Shown one piece after another: positions 15,717-25,213 of a stretch of 39,484 bases of DNA (position 1 is the stretch's first letter; each line of letters begins with the position of its first letter). The notes below the pieces were generated by a model. The model did not search any database. It saw nothing but the letters and a program-made list of their open reading frames with translations, and was not told where the DNA came from. The DNA lies in assembly GCA_028686425.1 (NCBI GenBank), contig JAQUBZ010000010.1:1-39484 (forward strand), written 5' to 3'. The position numbers and the translations under genes are program-made. The DNA is from Bacteroidales bacterium. Lineage in GTDB: Bacteria > Bacteroidota > Bacteroidia > Bacteroidales > UBA932.

Positions 15717-17396
15717 TTATCTGCTCCCTCCACCATGTCCTCCTCCTGAAAATCCTCCGCCACCGCCGAATGATGACAATCCTCCACCTCCCCAGCTCGA
15801 GATAGTACTCCGGGTATTGTATGCAGCCTGGCTTGCAGTTATGGAGTTAGAAAATAAATTACTCATATTCAATGTATTAAGTATATCTATCCCGTTACTT
15901 GGATAAAGTTGCTCAAATTTGATCGGGTCTATCTCTTTCAGCTCTTTTGCAACCTTGTCGGCTATTCCGAACAATGCGCCAAAGATGATGTATTCTCTCC
16001 AAAGTGATACTTCGACAGATTTACGTTCGTTAATCAGTGTGAAATCTTTAAGGAAATTCTTAAATCCGATTGCTTTTCTGGCAAGTTCCTTTCCCTTAGG
16101 ATTGAAATGGCTCTTTTTCCATACAACAATCTCTTTTGTGAATACGGATCCCATATTAACATGAGAGTTTACTCCGTCTATTTTGAGACTGTTTGTCCAT
16201 CCGATGGCATCTTCCTGATTGTTTCTCAACCATTTTTTGAACTCTTTTTCCTGTAAAATGCCATCTTTTCCGCTTGCCGCTTTCATCATATTGTAGAGGC
16301 GCCTCTCCGATTTGGAAACATTTTCAGGGCATTCACCAATGCAGATAACATCTTTTCCTTTCAAATCTTTTTTTATTTCGAGATTCTTATTGTACAACAT
16401 ATCGAGAATAAAGGCTGAAGCTATCGAATTTGGCGGCGATACCATTTTTGAGACTGTAAGAGTGTAATAGGTGGCTAAAAGATCTCCATTGTAAGGCAGT
16501 TCGCGACACCAGTCGAGTTTATCAGGATTTACTCCGTAAATGCTCTTGCGCAATGCCGGACCGGTCTTGTTGCACAGAAACAGTATTATTACAACTATCG
16601 GAAGTACAAATATCAGCAGGACAAACACAATCCCGATCATTACGTCGGAAGCTGTCAGAGGCTCTTCAATTTCATAGTCGCTGCCGCTGATCGCCATTTC
16701 CTCCATTTCGGAAAAATCGCGGTCCTGAATACTTGTCGGGCTGAAAATCCCTTTGTCGAAGCGAGCCATCACAATCATCGAACTGTTGGAGCGGAAAGGC
16801 TCTGTTGTACGTGCGACTATATTTCCGTCCTGAAAAATAATTTCCCCTATATATCCGAAGCCGGCGATGCGGACAGCAGTTGAGTCGAACGGAGTCCCTT
16901 CTTTGGAGATAGTCACCTTTGCATAATCGGGATTTGATGATAGCCCTGTCGATATAAATTGGTAGTTGAATGCGTCATAGTCGTTGAGCGATTTGACAAA
17001 GTTTGTAAGAGTATATGAGACGGTATATACATGGTCTCCATAACTACCTACACCCCAGCATATTTCATATCCGTCGCTTCCTTTATTGACCATTCCGCAT
17101 CTGCCTGCTTTTTCGCGGATTGACCTGTCAATATCCCAGTCTCCTTCGTTCATGAACTTTTCTGAGGTCTCATCGCTGACACTGAGATTTGAAATCGCTA
17201 TGTCTCCCAGATTGGACCTGACAAGGTACCATTCGGTACCGGAGGCTACTGTAACGTCCCATATTTCAGTTATTTTCGCACTGCCATTGTCAGTAAGGTG
17301 TACAGTTATGTCAATATTGCGAATTGCCGGTGATATTGCAAAAGCAGCAACACCGGCAATTATAGAAAATGCGATTGATAGTAATAATCGTTTCAT
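15717..17396 (-). CDS. DUF2207 membrane protein with glycine-rich tail
   Basis: 559 residues. Signal peptide MKRLLLSIAFSIIAGVAAFA, then an extracytoplasmic DUF2207 domain at about 20-210 starting IRNIDITVHLTDNGSAKITE. A transmembrane helix follows at about 225-250 (IGIVFVLLIFVLPIVVIILF). A cytoplasmic part contains a YYTLTVSKMVSPPNSIASAF segment, and the C-terminus is glycine-rich (GGGGLSSFGGGGGFSGGG). Unlike many DUF2207 proteins, I see no second clear pair of C-terminal helices. Its gene starts on the last base of the LemA stop codon, and LemA plus DUF2207 is a recurrent pair in bacteria. The role of the pair is not firmly known; envelope maintenance is a common suggestion. Confidence 0.85.
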   Translation of the reverse strand: MKRLLLSIAFSIIAGVAAFAISPAIRNIDITVHLTDNGSAKITEIWDVTVASGTEWYLVRSNLGDIAISNLSVSDETSEKFMNEGDWDIDRSIREKAGRCGMVNKGSDGYEICWGVGSYGDHVYTVSYTLTNFVKSLNDYDAFNYQFISTGLSSNPDYAKVTISKEGTPFDSTAVRIAGFGYIGEIIFQDGNIVARTTEPFRSNSSMIVMARFDKGIFSPTSIQDRDFSEMEEMAISGSDYEIEEPLTASDVMIGIVFVLLIFVLPIVVIILFLCNKTGPALRKSIYGVNPDKLDWCRELPYNGDLLATYYTLTVSKMVSPPNSIASAFILDMLYNKNLEIKKDLKGKDVICIGECPENVSKSERRLYNMMKAASGKDGILQEKEFKKWLRNNQEDAIGWTNSLKIDGVNSHVNMGSVFTKEIVVWKKSHFNPKGKELARKAIGFKNFLKDFTLINERKSVEVSLWREYIIFGALFGIADKVAKELKEIDPIKFEQLYPSNGIDILNTLNMSNLFSNSITASQAAYNTRSTISSWGGGGLSSFGGGGGFSGGGHGGGSR

Positions 17397-17947
17397 TATA
17401 TCTTCATTGAAGGCATCTCTGTTTTAGCTTGATTTTCAACGAGATATTCTTTCGTCTTAAACCCGAGCATTGATGCCACGATAGAGCTTGGAATCTGACG
17501 AATCAGTTTATTGTACATAGTAACAGCGTCATTAAATACCATACGGCTCATACGCACCTGATTTTCATACATATTGACACTGTCCATCGCTTGAGAAAAT
17601 ACCGGCTGCGCTTTCAAATCGGGATATTGCTCTGCAACTAATGATATACGTCCCATGGCCTGTGTCAGGAAATTTTCCTGCTGATTGGCTTCACTGACAC
17701 TGCTTGCGGAAGTGATGCTTCTTCTCTGGGCAATGACATCTGTCAAGGTTTTGTATTCGTGTTCCGAATAACCTTTTACCAACTCGGCAAGTGCAGAAAG
17801 GGCATCCCATCTGCTTGATTGCTGAACACCTATCTGGCTTAGCGAGTTTTTACAAATTTCTTCACGGTTGATAATCTGACGCTGCACGCTTATAAACCAA
17901 ATCACCAAAATAGCTATGATAGCTATTACAACTATAATTGTAATCAT
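17396..17947 (-). CDS. lemA: LemA family protein
   Basis: 183 residues. One N-terminal transmembrane anchor (ITIIVVIAIIAILVIWFISV) precedes a long helical domain. Family landmarks are visible: QIGVQQSSRWDALSALAELVKGYSEHE (divergent from the usual RR-D-LIPNLV text), EQYPDLKAQPVFSQAMDSV, and VTMYNKLIRQIPSSIVASMLGFK, which corresponds to the YN..I..FP....A...GF motif. LemA proteins have a helical bundle outside the membrane and unknown biochemical function. First gene of an operon with DUF2207. A TAACTTTG -7 element lies 38-45 bases upstream. Confidence 0.9.
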   Translation of the reverse strand: MITIIVVIAIIAILVIWFISVQRQIINREEICKNSLSQIGVQQSSRWDALSALAELVKGYSEHEYKTLTDVIAQRRSITSASSVSEANQQENFLTQAMGRISLVAEQYPDLKAQPVFSQAMDSVNMYENQVRMSRMVFNDAVTMYNKLIRQIPSSIVASMLGFKTKEYLVENQAKTEMPSMKI

Positions 17948-17984
17948 TTTAAATAGTTTTGTAAGTTAATACTGAATAAAATAC

Positions 17985-17992
17985 CAAAGTTA
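17985..17992 (-). promoter_or_regulatory. Bacteroidota -7 element (TAACTTTG) for the lemA operon
   Basis: The minus strand reads TTAACTTTGG, an exact TAnnTTTG. A TTG lies upstream at a slightly long spacing. It would give a leader of about 35 bases before the lemA start at 17947. Confidence 0.45.
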
Positions 17993-18003
17993 AGCAATTA
18001 TTT

Positions 18004-19197
18004 TTATTTAGCTTCAACTACAGGTGTATCGGTTTTTTTCTTCCCCGGCTTGATGACAAGAAATACTATGAGTGCAGCAGCAACTACCAATAGCGAGATA
18101 GCCAATACGGGGCGATATACAATCCATGCAATGGCAATTACAACAAGACTCCATACGAGACCGAGGATGGTACATACAAGTCCTGTAGCAGCTCCGACAA
18201 GGTTTTTCAGGAAAGGAAGTACGGCAAACAGCATGCTCAGAATGCTGAAAATAGATTTAAGGCCGGCAACGACGATGATAATTCCAACTATGCGGAGCAC
18301 CCATGTCCACAGTTTGTTCTCTTTGTGTGCCTGTTCGTACATGTTTTCGGCACTGACGGTTCCCATCGCCACTTTTGATATTGTTTTTCCGTTTTTGGCA
18401 ATAAACGGCTCAAATGTATTGTTAACCACTTTTGAAAGAATGGATATGGTCTTCGGAGCGGTAACTTGTGTCAGAGTAATTCGGACATCGCCGATGTTTG
18501 GAACTCCGGAATTTCTTCCGAAATATACAGTATTGCCGGAGGCTTGTACTGTAGCGAGGCTGTCTTGCAGTGTGGTTTTCCAATCTTTAATCATTTCAGG
18601 TGTGAGAGATGCGGCAGCCGGTTCTGAACCACTGATGCTCGAAATAATGTACGGAGGGAGAACGTAGGCTCCGAATGAAGCATTGTCTGCATATATATCC
18701 TTCTCTTCAATGGTTGTCAGCACTCTGTTGGATTGTTGATAATCAGGATCATGAAAAGAAGATGAACTTATAGGCTGACCGACCCACTCTTTCTTGTAGG
18801 TGTAAGTTGTGACGGTCTCTGTAGCTCCTCCGATCTTCTCTTTGCTTTTACTTTCGGAGTGTTCTACCCACTGATAGTATTCCACTGTGCGGGAGATTTT
18901 GAAAGCATTAGCTTTTACCCCGAACAAATCGTCCGACAAAGTGTCGAGTGTGGTGGCAACTCCTGTTGCGTGGACCATTTTGCCGTTCATTTCAGGGTTG
19001 ATTGCATCAATTGATTCGAGGTTGACAGATACGCTCTGAGCCTCCTTGATTGCCTTGGCGTTTTTTACCGAATTGCCTTCATTCCACCATAGAAGGACTG
19101 TGCCTCCGATCAGCAAAATAAATCCGAATACGATTCCTTTCAAAGAGCCTGACAATTTGCTGCCATAGCTCTGACGTGTTGTTTCTGTATAAGCCAT
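18004..19197 (-). CDS. TMEM43 family membrane protein
   Basis: 397 residues. One N-terminal transmembrane helix (LKGIVFGFILLIGGTVLLWW) is directly followed by the TMEM43 hallmark NEGNSVKNAKAIKEAQ. An extracytoplasmic domain at about 45-285 contains the typical RTVEYYQWVEHSESKS and TTYTYKKEWV segments. Four closely spaced helices follow at about 300-385, with a short basic tail ending KKKTDTPVVEAK. This topology matches TMEM43, known as LUMA in the animal inner nuclear membrane, whose bacterial homologues have no settled function. It may travel with the LemA/DUF2207 genes (56-base gap). A TACTTTTA-like element upstream could be its own promoter. Confidence 0.9.
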   Translation of the reverse strand: MAYTETTRQSYGSKLSGSLKGIVFGFILLIGGTVLLWWNEGNSVKNAKAIKEAQSVSVNLESIDAINPEMNGKMVHATGVATTLDTLSDDLFGVKANAFKISRTVEYYQWVEHSESKSKEKIGGATETVTTYTYKKEWVGQPISSSSFHDPDYQQSNRVLTTIEEKDIYADNASFGAYVLPPYIISSISGSEPAAASLTPEMIKDWKTTLQDSLATVQASGNTVYFGRNSGVPNIGDVRITLTQVTAPKTISILSKVVNNTFEPFIAKNGKTISKVAMGTVSAENMYEQAHKENKLWTWVLRIVGIIIVVAGLKSIFSILSMLFAVLPFLKNLVGAATGLVCTILGLVWSLVVIAIAWIVYRPVLAISLLVVAAALIVFLVIKPGKKKTDTPVVEAK

Positions 19198-19290
19198 AAT
19201 TTATGATAATTTTAGTTTTGGTTCCGGACGTAAAAGTATATAATAATTACGTTTTAAAGAGAGTACCGTATAGGATTTAAGTAGAAATAC

Positions 19291-20208
19291 TTATTTCATA
19301 TTGCGTGCAGGATGAAATCTTAAAATACTTTCCTGCCATTTTTTGGAGTCTATGTGGGTATAGATTTCAGTGGTAAGGATGCTTTCGTGGCCGAGCATCT
19401 GCTGGACTACGCGCAGATCTGCTCCGTTTTCAACCAAATGTGTAGCAAATGAATGGCGGAATGTGTGGGGAGAGATCTCCTTCGTAATACCTGCTGTTTC
19501 GGCCTGCTGTTTTACGATGTGAAATATCATTTCACGGGTGAGTTTGCTTCCGCGCCTGTTTAGAAACAATATGTCTTCATAATTCTTCTTTACTCCGTTT
19601 CTGTTTCGTACTTCAAGATACATGGCAATGCTCTTGATTGCCGGGTCTCCGATTGGGACAAGTCTCTGTTTGCTGCCCTTGCCCGTAACTCTTATAAATT
19701 GTTCGGCAAGAAACAGATCAGATATTTTTAGATTGGTTAATTCGCTTACTCTCAGGCCACAAGAGTATAAGACTTCAAGAATGGACCTGTTTCGTTGTCC
19801 TTCAGGCTTGGAGAGATCTACCGAATCGAGGATTGATAATACCTCATCCACAGAGAGAACGGTCGGCAGGTACGGCTTGATTTTGGGAGAGTCTATTTTG
19901 TCACATGGACTGTCGGTAATTCTTCCATCAATCTCTAAAAATCTATAAAATGCTTTTATTGAACTAATTATACGCGCTTGTGAGCGTTTTGAGATGTTCC
20001 TTTCAAGGAGAGATGACAGAAAATCCGAAAGGTTGTCTGTTGTTGCATCTTCCGGGGCTGTTACGTCAATACTGCCGAGGTAGTCAAACAATTTGGAACA
20101 GTCTGAAAGATAACTTGATATAGTATTGGCGGAGAGTGACCTTTCCAGCTTGAGATATGATTTGAAGTCGGAAAGAGTGGTTTCGAATGTGTAATTTCTG
20201 TACCGCAT
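19291..20208 (-). CDS. xerD: Site-specific tyrosine recombinase XerD
   Basis: 305 residues, the normal XerD length. N-terminal SAM-like core-binding domain at about 5-95 (YLKLERSLSANTISSYLSDCSKL). Catalytic domain at 110-300 with R153 (SCGLRVSELT), K180 (GKGSKQRLVP), H248/R251 (PHTFRHSFATHL), H274 (LGHESILTTEIY) and nucleophile Y283. All active-site residues are present. It resolves chromosome dimers with XerC at dif. Surrounding genes are chromosomal housekeeping and no attachment-site duplication is seen, so it is not a mobile-element integrase. A divergent -7 element (TACCTTTG) sits just upstream. Confidence 0.93.
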   Translation of the reverse strand: MRYRNYTFETTLSDFKSYLKLERSLSANTISSYLSDCSKLFDYLGSIDVTAPEDATTDNLSDFLSSLLERNISKRSQARIISSIKAFYRFLEIDGRITDSPCDKIDSPKIKPYLPTVLSVDEVLSILDSVDLSKPEGQRNRSILEVLYSCGLRVSELTNLKISDLFLAEQFIRVTGKGSKQRLVPIGDPAIKSIAMYLEVRNRNGVKKNYEDILFLNRRGSKLTREMIFHIVKQQAETAGITKEISPHTFRHSFATHLVENGADLRVVQQMLGHESILTTEIYTHIDSKKWQESILRFHPARNMK

Positions 20209-20215
20209 ATTTACA

Positions 20216-20252
20216 CAAAGGTATGGTTTTTCGCCATTTTTAGCTACATTTG
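20216..20252. promoter_or_regulatory. Divergent -7 elements between xerD and the small barrel gene
   Basis: The minus strand carries TACCTTTG (20223 down to 20216) for xerD, and the plus strand TACATTTG (20245-20252) for the gene at 20285. Both are exact TAnnTTTG; -33 boxes are not convincing for either. Confidence 0.5.
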
Positions 20253-20284
20253 CGCTGAATAAAAATTAAATACTATTTAAAATT

Positions 20285-20767
20285 ATGAAGAAAATCGTTT
20301 TGGCTTTAGCTATTATTTTGGCAAGCACAACAATTATGTCTGCACAGAAAGTGCACAAGTTGAATGACGGTGGCAGTTTCGGCGCAATCGGAGCACACAT
20401 CGGTTATGTCGGAGGTTGGAGTACCACAGTCGGTCTGCATGGTGATTTCGGTGCAAACGAATTCAGAGGAAGACTTGGTCTCGATCTTATGGTAGGCAAT
20501 GATTTCGGTATTGGCGGAAACCTTGCTTTCCACTATCTTTTCGGAATTGTTGACGGATTGAATATCTATCCGATTGCCGGTGTCGATCTCTCTTACAACA
20601 ATTATTGGAGCAGTAATAATATCCATTTCGGACTCGACCTCGGTGCAGGTATCGAATACAATTTTACAAAAGAATGGGCAATTTTTACAGACTGCAAATA
20701 TGACATCACTCTTGCAGGACACGATCTCCCTTACAGAGCATATTTCGGTGTCACAAGGACTTTCTAA
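20285..20767 (+). CDS. Small outer-membrane beta-barrel protein
   Basis: 160 residues. Signal peptide MKKIVLALAIILASTTIMSAQ with cleavage after SAQ. The rest alternates short glycine/aromatic strands (GAIGAHIGYVGGW, GRLGLDLMVGNDFGIGGNLAFHY, GVDLSYNNYW, GLDLGAGIEYNFTKEWAIF) and ends in YRAYFGVTRTF with a terminal Phe, the outer-membrane barrel signature. This fits an eight-stranded OmpW/OmpX-like porin-family barrel. Ligand and role cannot be read. Its stop codon overlaps the converging nth stop (shared CTAA at 20764-20767). A strong -7 element lies 33 bases upstream of the start. Confidence 0.85.
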   Translation: MKKIVLALAIILASTTIMSAQKVHKLNDGGSFGAIGAHIGYVGGWSTTVGLHGDFGANEFRGRLGLDLMVGNDFGIGGNLAFHYLFGIVDGLNIYPIAGVDLSYNNYWSSNNIHFGLDLGAGIEYNFTKEWAIFTDCKYDITLAGHDLPYRAYFGVTRTF

Positions 20768-21408
20768 TTATCTGATTTATTGATATTTTTAGAATAGAAA
20801 TCACAATAAGGTGCGACCCCGCAAAGGTCGCACTTTGGTTTTCCGGCGGTGCAGATGTATCTTCCGTGCAATAACAGCCAGTGATGGGCTTTGGCCCTTT
20901 GTTCGACAGGAATCCCTTTTGTGAGGTCCTGCTCTACTTCAAGTACATTCTTCCCATGGGATAATCCCAATCTCTTGGATACTCTGAATACGTGAGTATC
21001 AACAGCTATTACAGGTTTGTCGTATATGATTGAGGCTACTACATTGGCCGTTTTGCGTCCCACTCCGGGAAGTCGCTGCAACTGTTCTATATCTGACGGT
21101 ATGTCCGAATTAAAGTCGTTTACAAGCATTTGAGCCATTCCGATAAGGTGTTTGGTCTTATTGTTCGGAAAAGAGACCGACTTTATGTAACCATATACCT
21201 CTTCAAATGACGCGGCTGCCAACTCTTCAGGGGTCTTAAATCTCTCAAAAAGGGCAGGGGTGACCATGTTGACCCTTTTGTCTGTGCATTGCGCCGAAAG
21301 TATGACGGCAATGGTCAATTGAAATGCACTGTAAAAACGGAGTTCCGATTGGGCAACAGGCACATTTTGCTCAAACCATCCGAGTATCTCTCTGTATTTT
21401 TTATTCAT
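20764..21408 (-). CDS. nth: Endonuclease III (DNA glycosylase/AP lyase)
   Basis: 214 residues from the ATG at 21408 (MNKKYREIL), which overlaps the ftsE stop by ATGA. A longer frame to 21438 runs into ftsE and lacks family sequence. Helix-hairpin-helix LPGVGRKTANVV carries catalytic K119; the general acid/base D137 lies in VIAVDTHVFRV; the [4Fe-4S] cluster ligands are C-x6-C-x2-C-x5-C in YICTAGKPKCDLCGVAPYC. It excises oxidised pyrimidines and nicks the resulting site in base excision repair. All key residues are intact. Confidence 0.96.
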   Translation of the reverse strand: MNKKYREILGWFEQNVPVAQSELRFYSAFQLTIAVILSAQCTDKRVNMVTPALFERFKTPEELAAASFEEVYGYIKSVSFPNNKTKHLIGMAQMLVNDFNSDIPSDIEQLQRLPGVGRKTANVVASIIYDKPVIAVDTHVFRVSKRLGLSHGKNVLEVEQDLTKGIPVEQRAKAHHWLLLHGRYICTAGKPKCDLCGVAPYCDFYSKNINKSDN

Positions 21409-22100
21409 ATCTCGTATTCGTCTTCCAATTCGCGGCATTCATTGTTTTCACAAATCAGGACACGTGCCGGATAGCGCCTGATAATGTTGTAGTTATGCGT
21501 TACCATCAAGATGGCTGTTTCTTTATATTTATTGATGTCTCTGAGCAGTCTCATGATTCCGTTGGCTGTTTCGGCGTCAAGATTGCCTGTGGGTTCGTCG
21601 GCAAGAATCAACTTCGGATCATTCAACAAGGCTCTTGCAATTGCTATTCTCTGCTGTTCTCCTCCTGAGAGCTGATGAGGCATTTTGTGGGCTTTCTGGG
21701 TCATATCTACCTCGTGCAGTACGTCATTGATACGTTCTCTGATCTTCTCTATGTTGTTCCACCCCGTAGCGCGAAGGACAAACACCAGATTGTCCTCGAT
21801 ATTTCTGTCCATCAACAGCTGAAAATCTTGAAAAACCACCCCGATTTCCCTTCTTAGGTACGGAATTTGCTTTTTTTTCAGCTTGAGAAGGTCGAATTTG
21901 TCAACTTGTGCAATCCCGTTTCTGACAGGATTCTCACCGATAATTGTGCGTATGATGGAAGTCTTGCCGGAACCTACCTTGCCGGTCAGATAGACAAATT
22001 CACCTTCACAGATGGTTAGCGACAATGACGAAATGACAAGCAGACTTCCGTTAGAGATGTCGGCAGATTCAAAATGGATGATGGGGGTGTTATTACTCAT
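21405..22100 (-). CDS. ftsE: Cell-division ATP-binding protein FtsE
   Basis: 231 residues. Walker [15 protein letters not shown]-loop [12 protein letters not shown], signature [14 protein letters not shown], Walker [14 protein letters not shown]-loop [16 protein letters not shown]. The QDFQLL and YNIIRRYP segments are typical of FtsE rather than LolD or MacB. With FtsX it regulates septal peptidoglycan hydrolases at the division site. No ftsX gene is adjacent here, which is common in Bacteroidota. It is translationally coupled to nth (4-base overlap). It is divergent from the TPR gene at 22177. Confidence 0.88.
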   Translation of the reverse strand: MSNNTPIIHFESADISNGSLLVISSLSLTICEGEFVYLTGKVGSGKTSIIRTIIGENPVRNGIAQVDKFDLLKLKKKQIPYLRREIGVVFQDFQLLMDRNIEDNLVFVLRATGWNNIEKIRERINDVLHEVDMTQKAHKMPHQLSGGEQQRIAIARALLNDPKLILADEPTGNLDAETANGIMRLLRDINKYKETAILMVTHNYNIIRRYPARVLICENNECRELEDEYEI

Positions 22101-22140
22101 TGTTTATTTATTAATAAGATACAAATTTACAATTTATTCA

Positions 22141-22148
22141 TATTTTTG
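22141..22148 (+). promoter_or_regulatory. Bacteroidota -7 element (TATTTTTG) for the TPR-barrel operon
   Basis: Exact TAnnTTTG followed by CA, 28 bases before the ATG at 22177. No matching TTTG at 19-base spacing. It lies in the FtsE/TPR divergent gap. Confidence 0.45.
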
Positions 22149-22176
22149 CATAATAAAACATTTAAGGGTCTGTAAT

Positions 22177-25100
22177 ATGATACACAAAGGTATAAAACCA
22201 CATCGGAATCTGCTTTTATTTTTTCTTCTTTTTTGTCTCTCTTTCAATATGCTGTATTCACAGATTGCCGAGGATAAATTTACAGACCGATTGGAGTCTG
22301 CCCGCAAATTGTTTAACAGTGGCACTTATTATGCCGCAGAACAGGCATTTAATGAGCTGAGCGAGAGCATAGATGATATCCATTCCTTTAAAAAATCAGA
22401 AATAGAAGCATATAAAGTGTTGTGTGCCATAGCTTTGGACAGAGTGAATATTGACGGACTCGTCAAAGTGTTTGAGACCAATTATCCCGCCGCCCCCGAA
22501 CTTGCCATTGTCAAATTTACCCTTGCTACCCATTTTTTCGATAAAGGAGATTACACCAATGCACTGACGGTATTCAAGACATTGCAGCCGGAGCATCTAT
22601 ATCGAAGCCAGGAGTCTGAATTTTTGTTCAAGTATTCATATTGCAATATGAGAGTGGGTAATTATAAAGAATCGACTTCCGGATTTAAGACAATCATCGA
22701 TTCCGAATTTTCTCAATATACCTATCCTTCAATCTATTACCTCGGATATGTCTATTATCTCGATAAGAATTTCAAAGAGGCTTATCCGCTGTTTGAGAGG
22801 GCTTTGAAAGATTCGCGATTTACATTGATGTCGTCGTATTATGCGGTAGAGTCCAAATTTATGCTCAAAGATTATGATTATGTGATAGAGCACGGCCCTT
22901 CCATTTACGACAGTCTTGAAAGAGATTTGCAGACATACCTTGCCAGAATTGTCTCTGAAGCTTATTTTGCGAAAAATCTCCCGGACATGGCCCAGAAATA
23001 TTTTGATCAATACACCAAGTCGGGAGCACAGCTCTCACGCAAGGACCATTATTATTCAGGAATCCTCTCATATACCCTTAAATCGTATCTTTCGGCCATT
23101 GCCTCATTTGAACATGTATTGGGAATCAACGATACACTCAGTCAGAATGCCTACTATTATACGGCCAACAGCTATCTGATGACCAAAAACAAGATAGCCG
23201 CCATGTCCGCATTCAAGATTGCCTCCGAGAACGATTTTGATCCTGTCATCAAAGAGGATGCAATGTTCAACTTTGCCAAATTGTCATTTGACGTAAATTC
23301 CGATATATCTCAATTTCAGCGCTATCTCGAACTATATCCCAAGAGTGGCAAAGACGATGTAATCAACAATTACATGGCTGCGGCCTTTTTGCTGAGAAAA
23401 GATTACGGTTCCGCCGTAACTGCACTTTCCAAGATCAAGAACCTTTCATCCGAGTCTTCTTCCAATCTTCAGAAAGCGGCCTTTTTCAGGGCGATGCAGT
23501 TGATAGAAAATAAGGGGTATCGTTCAGCCATACCTATGCTTGAACTTTCGATTGGCAACGGATTGAACAATGAACCATTGAATAACCTCGCCAAATATTG
23601 GCTTGCAGAGTGCAACTATCGTAACGACAAATTTATGCAGGCTGCCTCAATTAATTCACTTCTTGTTGCAGATCAGGCCTTTGCACGCTCCAAAGAGTAC
23701 CCGAATGCGATTTATAACCTTGCATATTGCTATTTTAAAAGTGAAAATTTCGAGAAATCGCAAGAGTGGTTTGACAAATACCTTGAAGGTCCGTTTTCCG
23801 ACAAGAGATTTGAAAAAGATGCGCGTGTACGCCTCGGAGACTCATATTTTATGCAGAAACAATATGAAGAGGCCGCTCCTGTGTATGAAGAGGTGTTTAC
23901 CAGATATTATACGTCTGACGATATATATCCCGCTTTTCAGAGTGCCGTATCTTACGGTCTGCTCGGAAATGATACCAAAAAGATTTCCATACTCAAAAGG
24001 GTAGTCAAGAATAACAAAGATGCCACCCTGTATCCAAAAGCCCTTTTTGAGCTTGGCCGGACATACGTTCAAAAAGGAGATGACGACAACGCTTCGGAAT
24101 GTTTCTACACACTTCTCGGACGAAAAGCCGACAGTACATATTTCTCAAAGTCCCTGCTTGAGCTTGCCATGATAAACTCCAATAACGGTAAGTATGACAA
24201 GGCGATTGAACTCTATAAAGAGATAATAGAGGATATTCCATACGCCGCTGAGGTCCAGGATGCCATTTCAGGGATGGAGAGCATCTATCAGACATTGAAT
24301 CGTCCCGAAGATTTCCTCTCATATTTAGATGAACTCGGACTTTCAAGTATAAAGACGGCCGATGAAAAGGAACTGATGAGATTTAATGCCGCCGAGCAGA
24401 TATACCTTTCCGGCAATTATCCGGCCGCAATGAATTCGCTGCAGTCGTTTATTTCGGCATATCCTGCGGGGGCAAAAAGTGCTCAGGCCTATTTATATCT
24501 TGCGGAGTCACTCAAGGCTACGGGGAGGAAAGAGGCGGCAGCAGATGCCTACATGCAGGTTATGAAGATGGGGGAGGGATCCCTTGCTGAAAATGCCACA
24601 AACAATTATGCCAAAATATCATACGATCTCGAACACTACTCAAGAGCGATAGATGCTTATCAGACATTGTCTTATATAGCCAAAACCGATGAGATGAAAA
24701 ATATTGCATTTGCAGGAAGGATGCGCTCGTATTATGGGAATAAGCAGTATTCAAATGCTCTTAAAGATGCACAGCGGATTGTCAATTCGTCAGGAATTTC
24801 GGATGAAGATATAAGAGAAGCCAAATACATCATGGCCAAATCCTACTTAGTGTTGGGAGACAGAGACCTCGCCAAGCCTGTATTTGAAGATCTTGCATCG
24901 GACTATAATGATGCTATAGGCGCTGAAAGTGCTTATATTCTGATTCTTGATGCGTATGATGCAGGGGATTTCCCGAATGTCGAAAAGAGAGTATATGCAT
25001 TTTCCGATGCAGGGACAAGACAGGTATATTGGCTTGCCAAGAGTTTCATCGTATTGGGAGACTCGTTTGCAGACAGGGAAGAGTGGGAACAGGCCAAGGC

Positions 25101-25212
25101 CACTTTTGAAAGCGTGTTGAAAGGTTATAAATCATCATCTGACGGAGATGACGTATATGATCAGGTCAAGATGAGAATCAATAGAATAAAATCTTTAGAA
25201 AAAGCTAAATAG
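22177..25212 (+). CDS. Large secreted TPR-repeat protein
   Basis: 1011 residues from the ATG at 22177 (MIHKGIKPHRNLLLFFLLFCLSFNMLYSQ). This gives a clean Sec signal peptide; the frame continues 5' into the divergent ftsE gene, but that extension is antisense. The mature protein is almost entirely tetratricopeptide-like helical pairs, for example AFNELSESI, YKESTSGFKTII, NFKEAYPLFERAL, NFEKSQEWFDKYL, QYEEAAPVYEEVF, KYDKAIELYKEII and EWEQAKATFESVLKGYK. Repeats of about 34 residues recur up to the C-terminus. It is probably periplasmic and a scaffold for assembly of an outer-membrane complex. The next gene, a plug-less barrel, starts 1 base after its stop, so the two products likely work together. 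Precise function is not known to me. Confidence 0.85.
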   Translation: MIHKGIKPHRNLLLFFLLFCLSFNMLYSQIAEDKFTDRLESARKLFNSGTYYAAEQAFNELSESIDDIHSFKKSEIEAYKVLCAIALDRVNIDGLVKVFETNYPAAPELAIVKFTLATHFFDKGDYTNALTVFKTLQPEHLYRSQESEFLFKYSYCNMRVGNYKESTSGFKTIIDSEFSQYTYPSIYYLGYVYYLDKNFKEAYPLFERALKDSRFTLMSSYYAVESKFMLKDYDYVIEHGPSIYDSLERDLQTYLARIVSEAYFAKNLPDMAQKYFDQYTKSGAQLSRKDHYYSGILSYTLKSYLSAIASFEHVLGINDTLSQNAYYYTANSYLMTKNKIAAMSAFKIASENDFDPVIKEDAMFNFAKLSFDVNSDISQFQRYLELYPKSGKDDVINNYMAAAFLLRKDYGSAVTALSKIKNLSSESSSNLQKAAFFRAMQLIENKGYRSAIPMLELSIGNGLNNEPLNNLAKYWLAECNYRNDKFMQAASINSLLVADQAFARSKEYPNAIYNLAYCYFKSENFEKSQEWFDKYLEGPFSDKRFEKDARVRLGDSYFMQKQYEEAAPVYEEVFTRYYTSDDIYPAFQSAVSYGLLGNDTKKISILKRVVKNNKDATLYPKALFELGRTYVQKGDDDNASECFYTLLGRKADSTYFSKSLLELAMINSNNGKYDKAIELYKEIIEDIPYAAEVQDAISGMESIYQTLNRPEDFLSYLDELGLSSIKTADEKELMRFNAAEQIYLSGNYPAAMNSLQSFISAYPAGAKSAQAYLYLAESLKATGRKEAAADAYMQVMKMGEGSLAENATNNYAKISYDLEHYSRAIDAYQTLSYIAKTDEMKNIAFAGRMRSYYGNKQYSNALKDAQRIVNSSGISDEDIREAKYIMAKSYLVLGDRDLAKPVFEDLASDYNDAIGAESAYILILDAYDAGDFPNVEKRVYAFSDAGTRQVYWLAKSFIVLGDSFADREEWEQAKATFESVLKGYKSSSDGDDVYDQVKMRINRIKSLEKAK

Positions 25213-25213
25213 T

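Noticed and set aside
15662..15787. Longer start of the DUF4251 lipoprotein
   Set aside because: It overlaps the DUF2207 coding end in another frame and would bury the lipobox.
19291..20208. Phage or integrative-element integrase
   Set aside because: Length and motifs match XerD, the surroundings are housekeeping and no attachment-site repeats are visible.
21409..21438. Longer start of nth
   Set aside because: Overlaps ftsE and adds non-family sequence; the ATGA overlap at 21408 fits translational coupling.
22012..22176. N-terminal extension of the TPR protein
   Set aside because: It runs antisense over ftsE; the ATG at 22177 gives a signal peptide and sits behind a promoter element.
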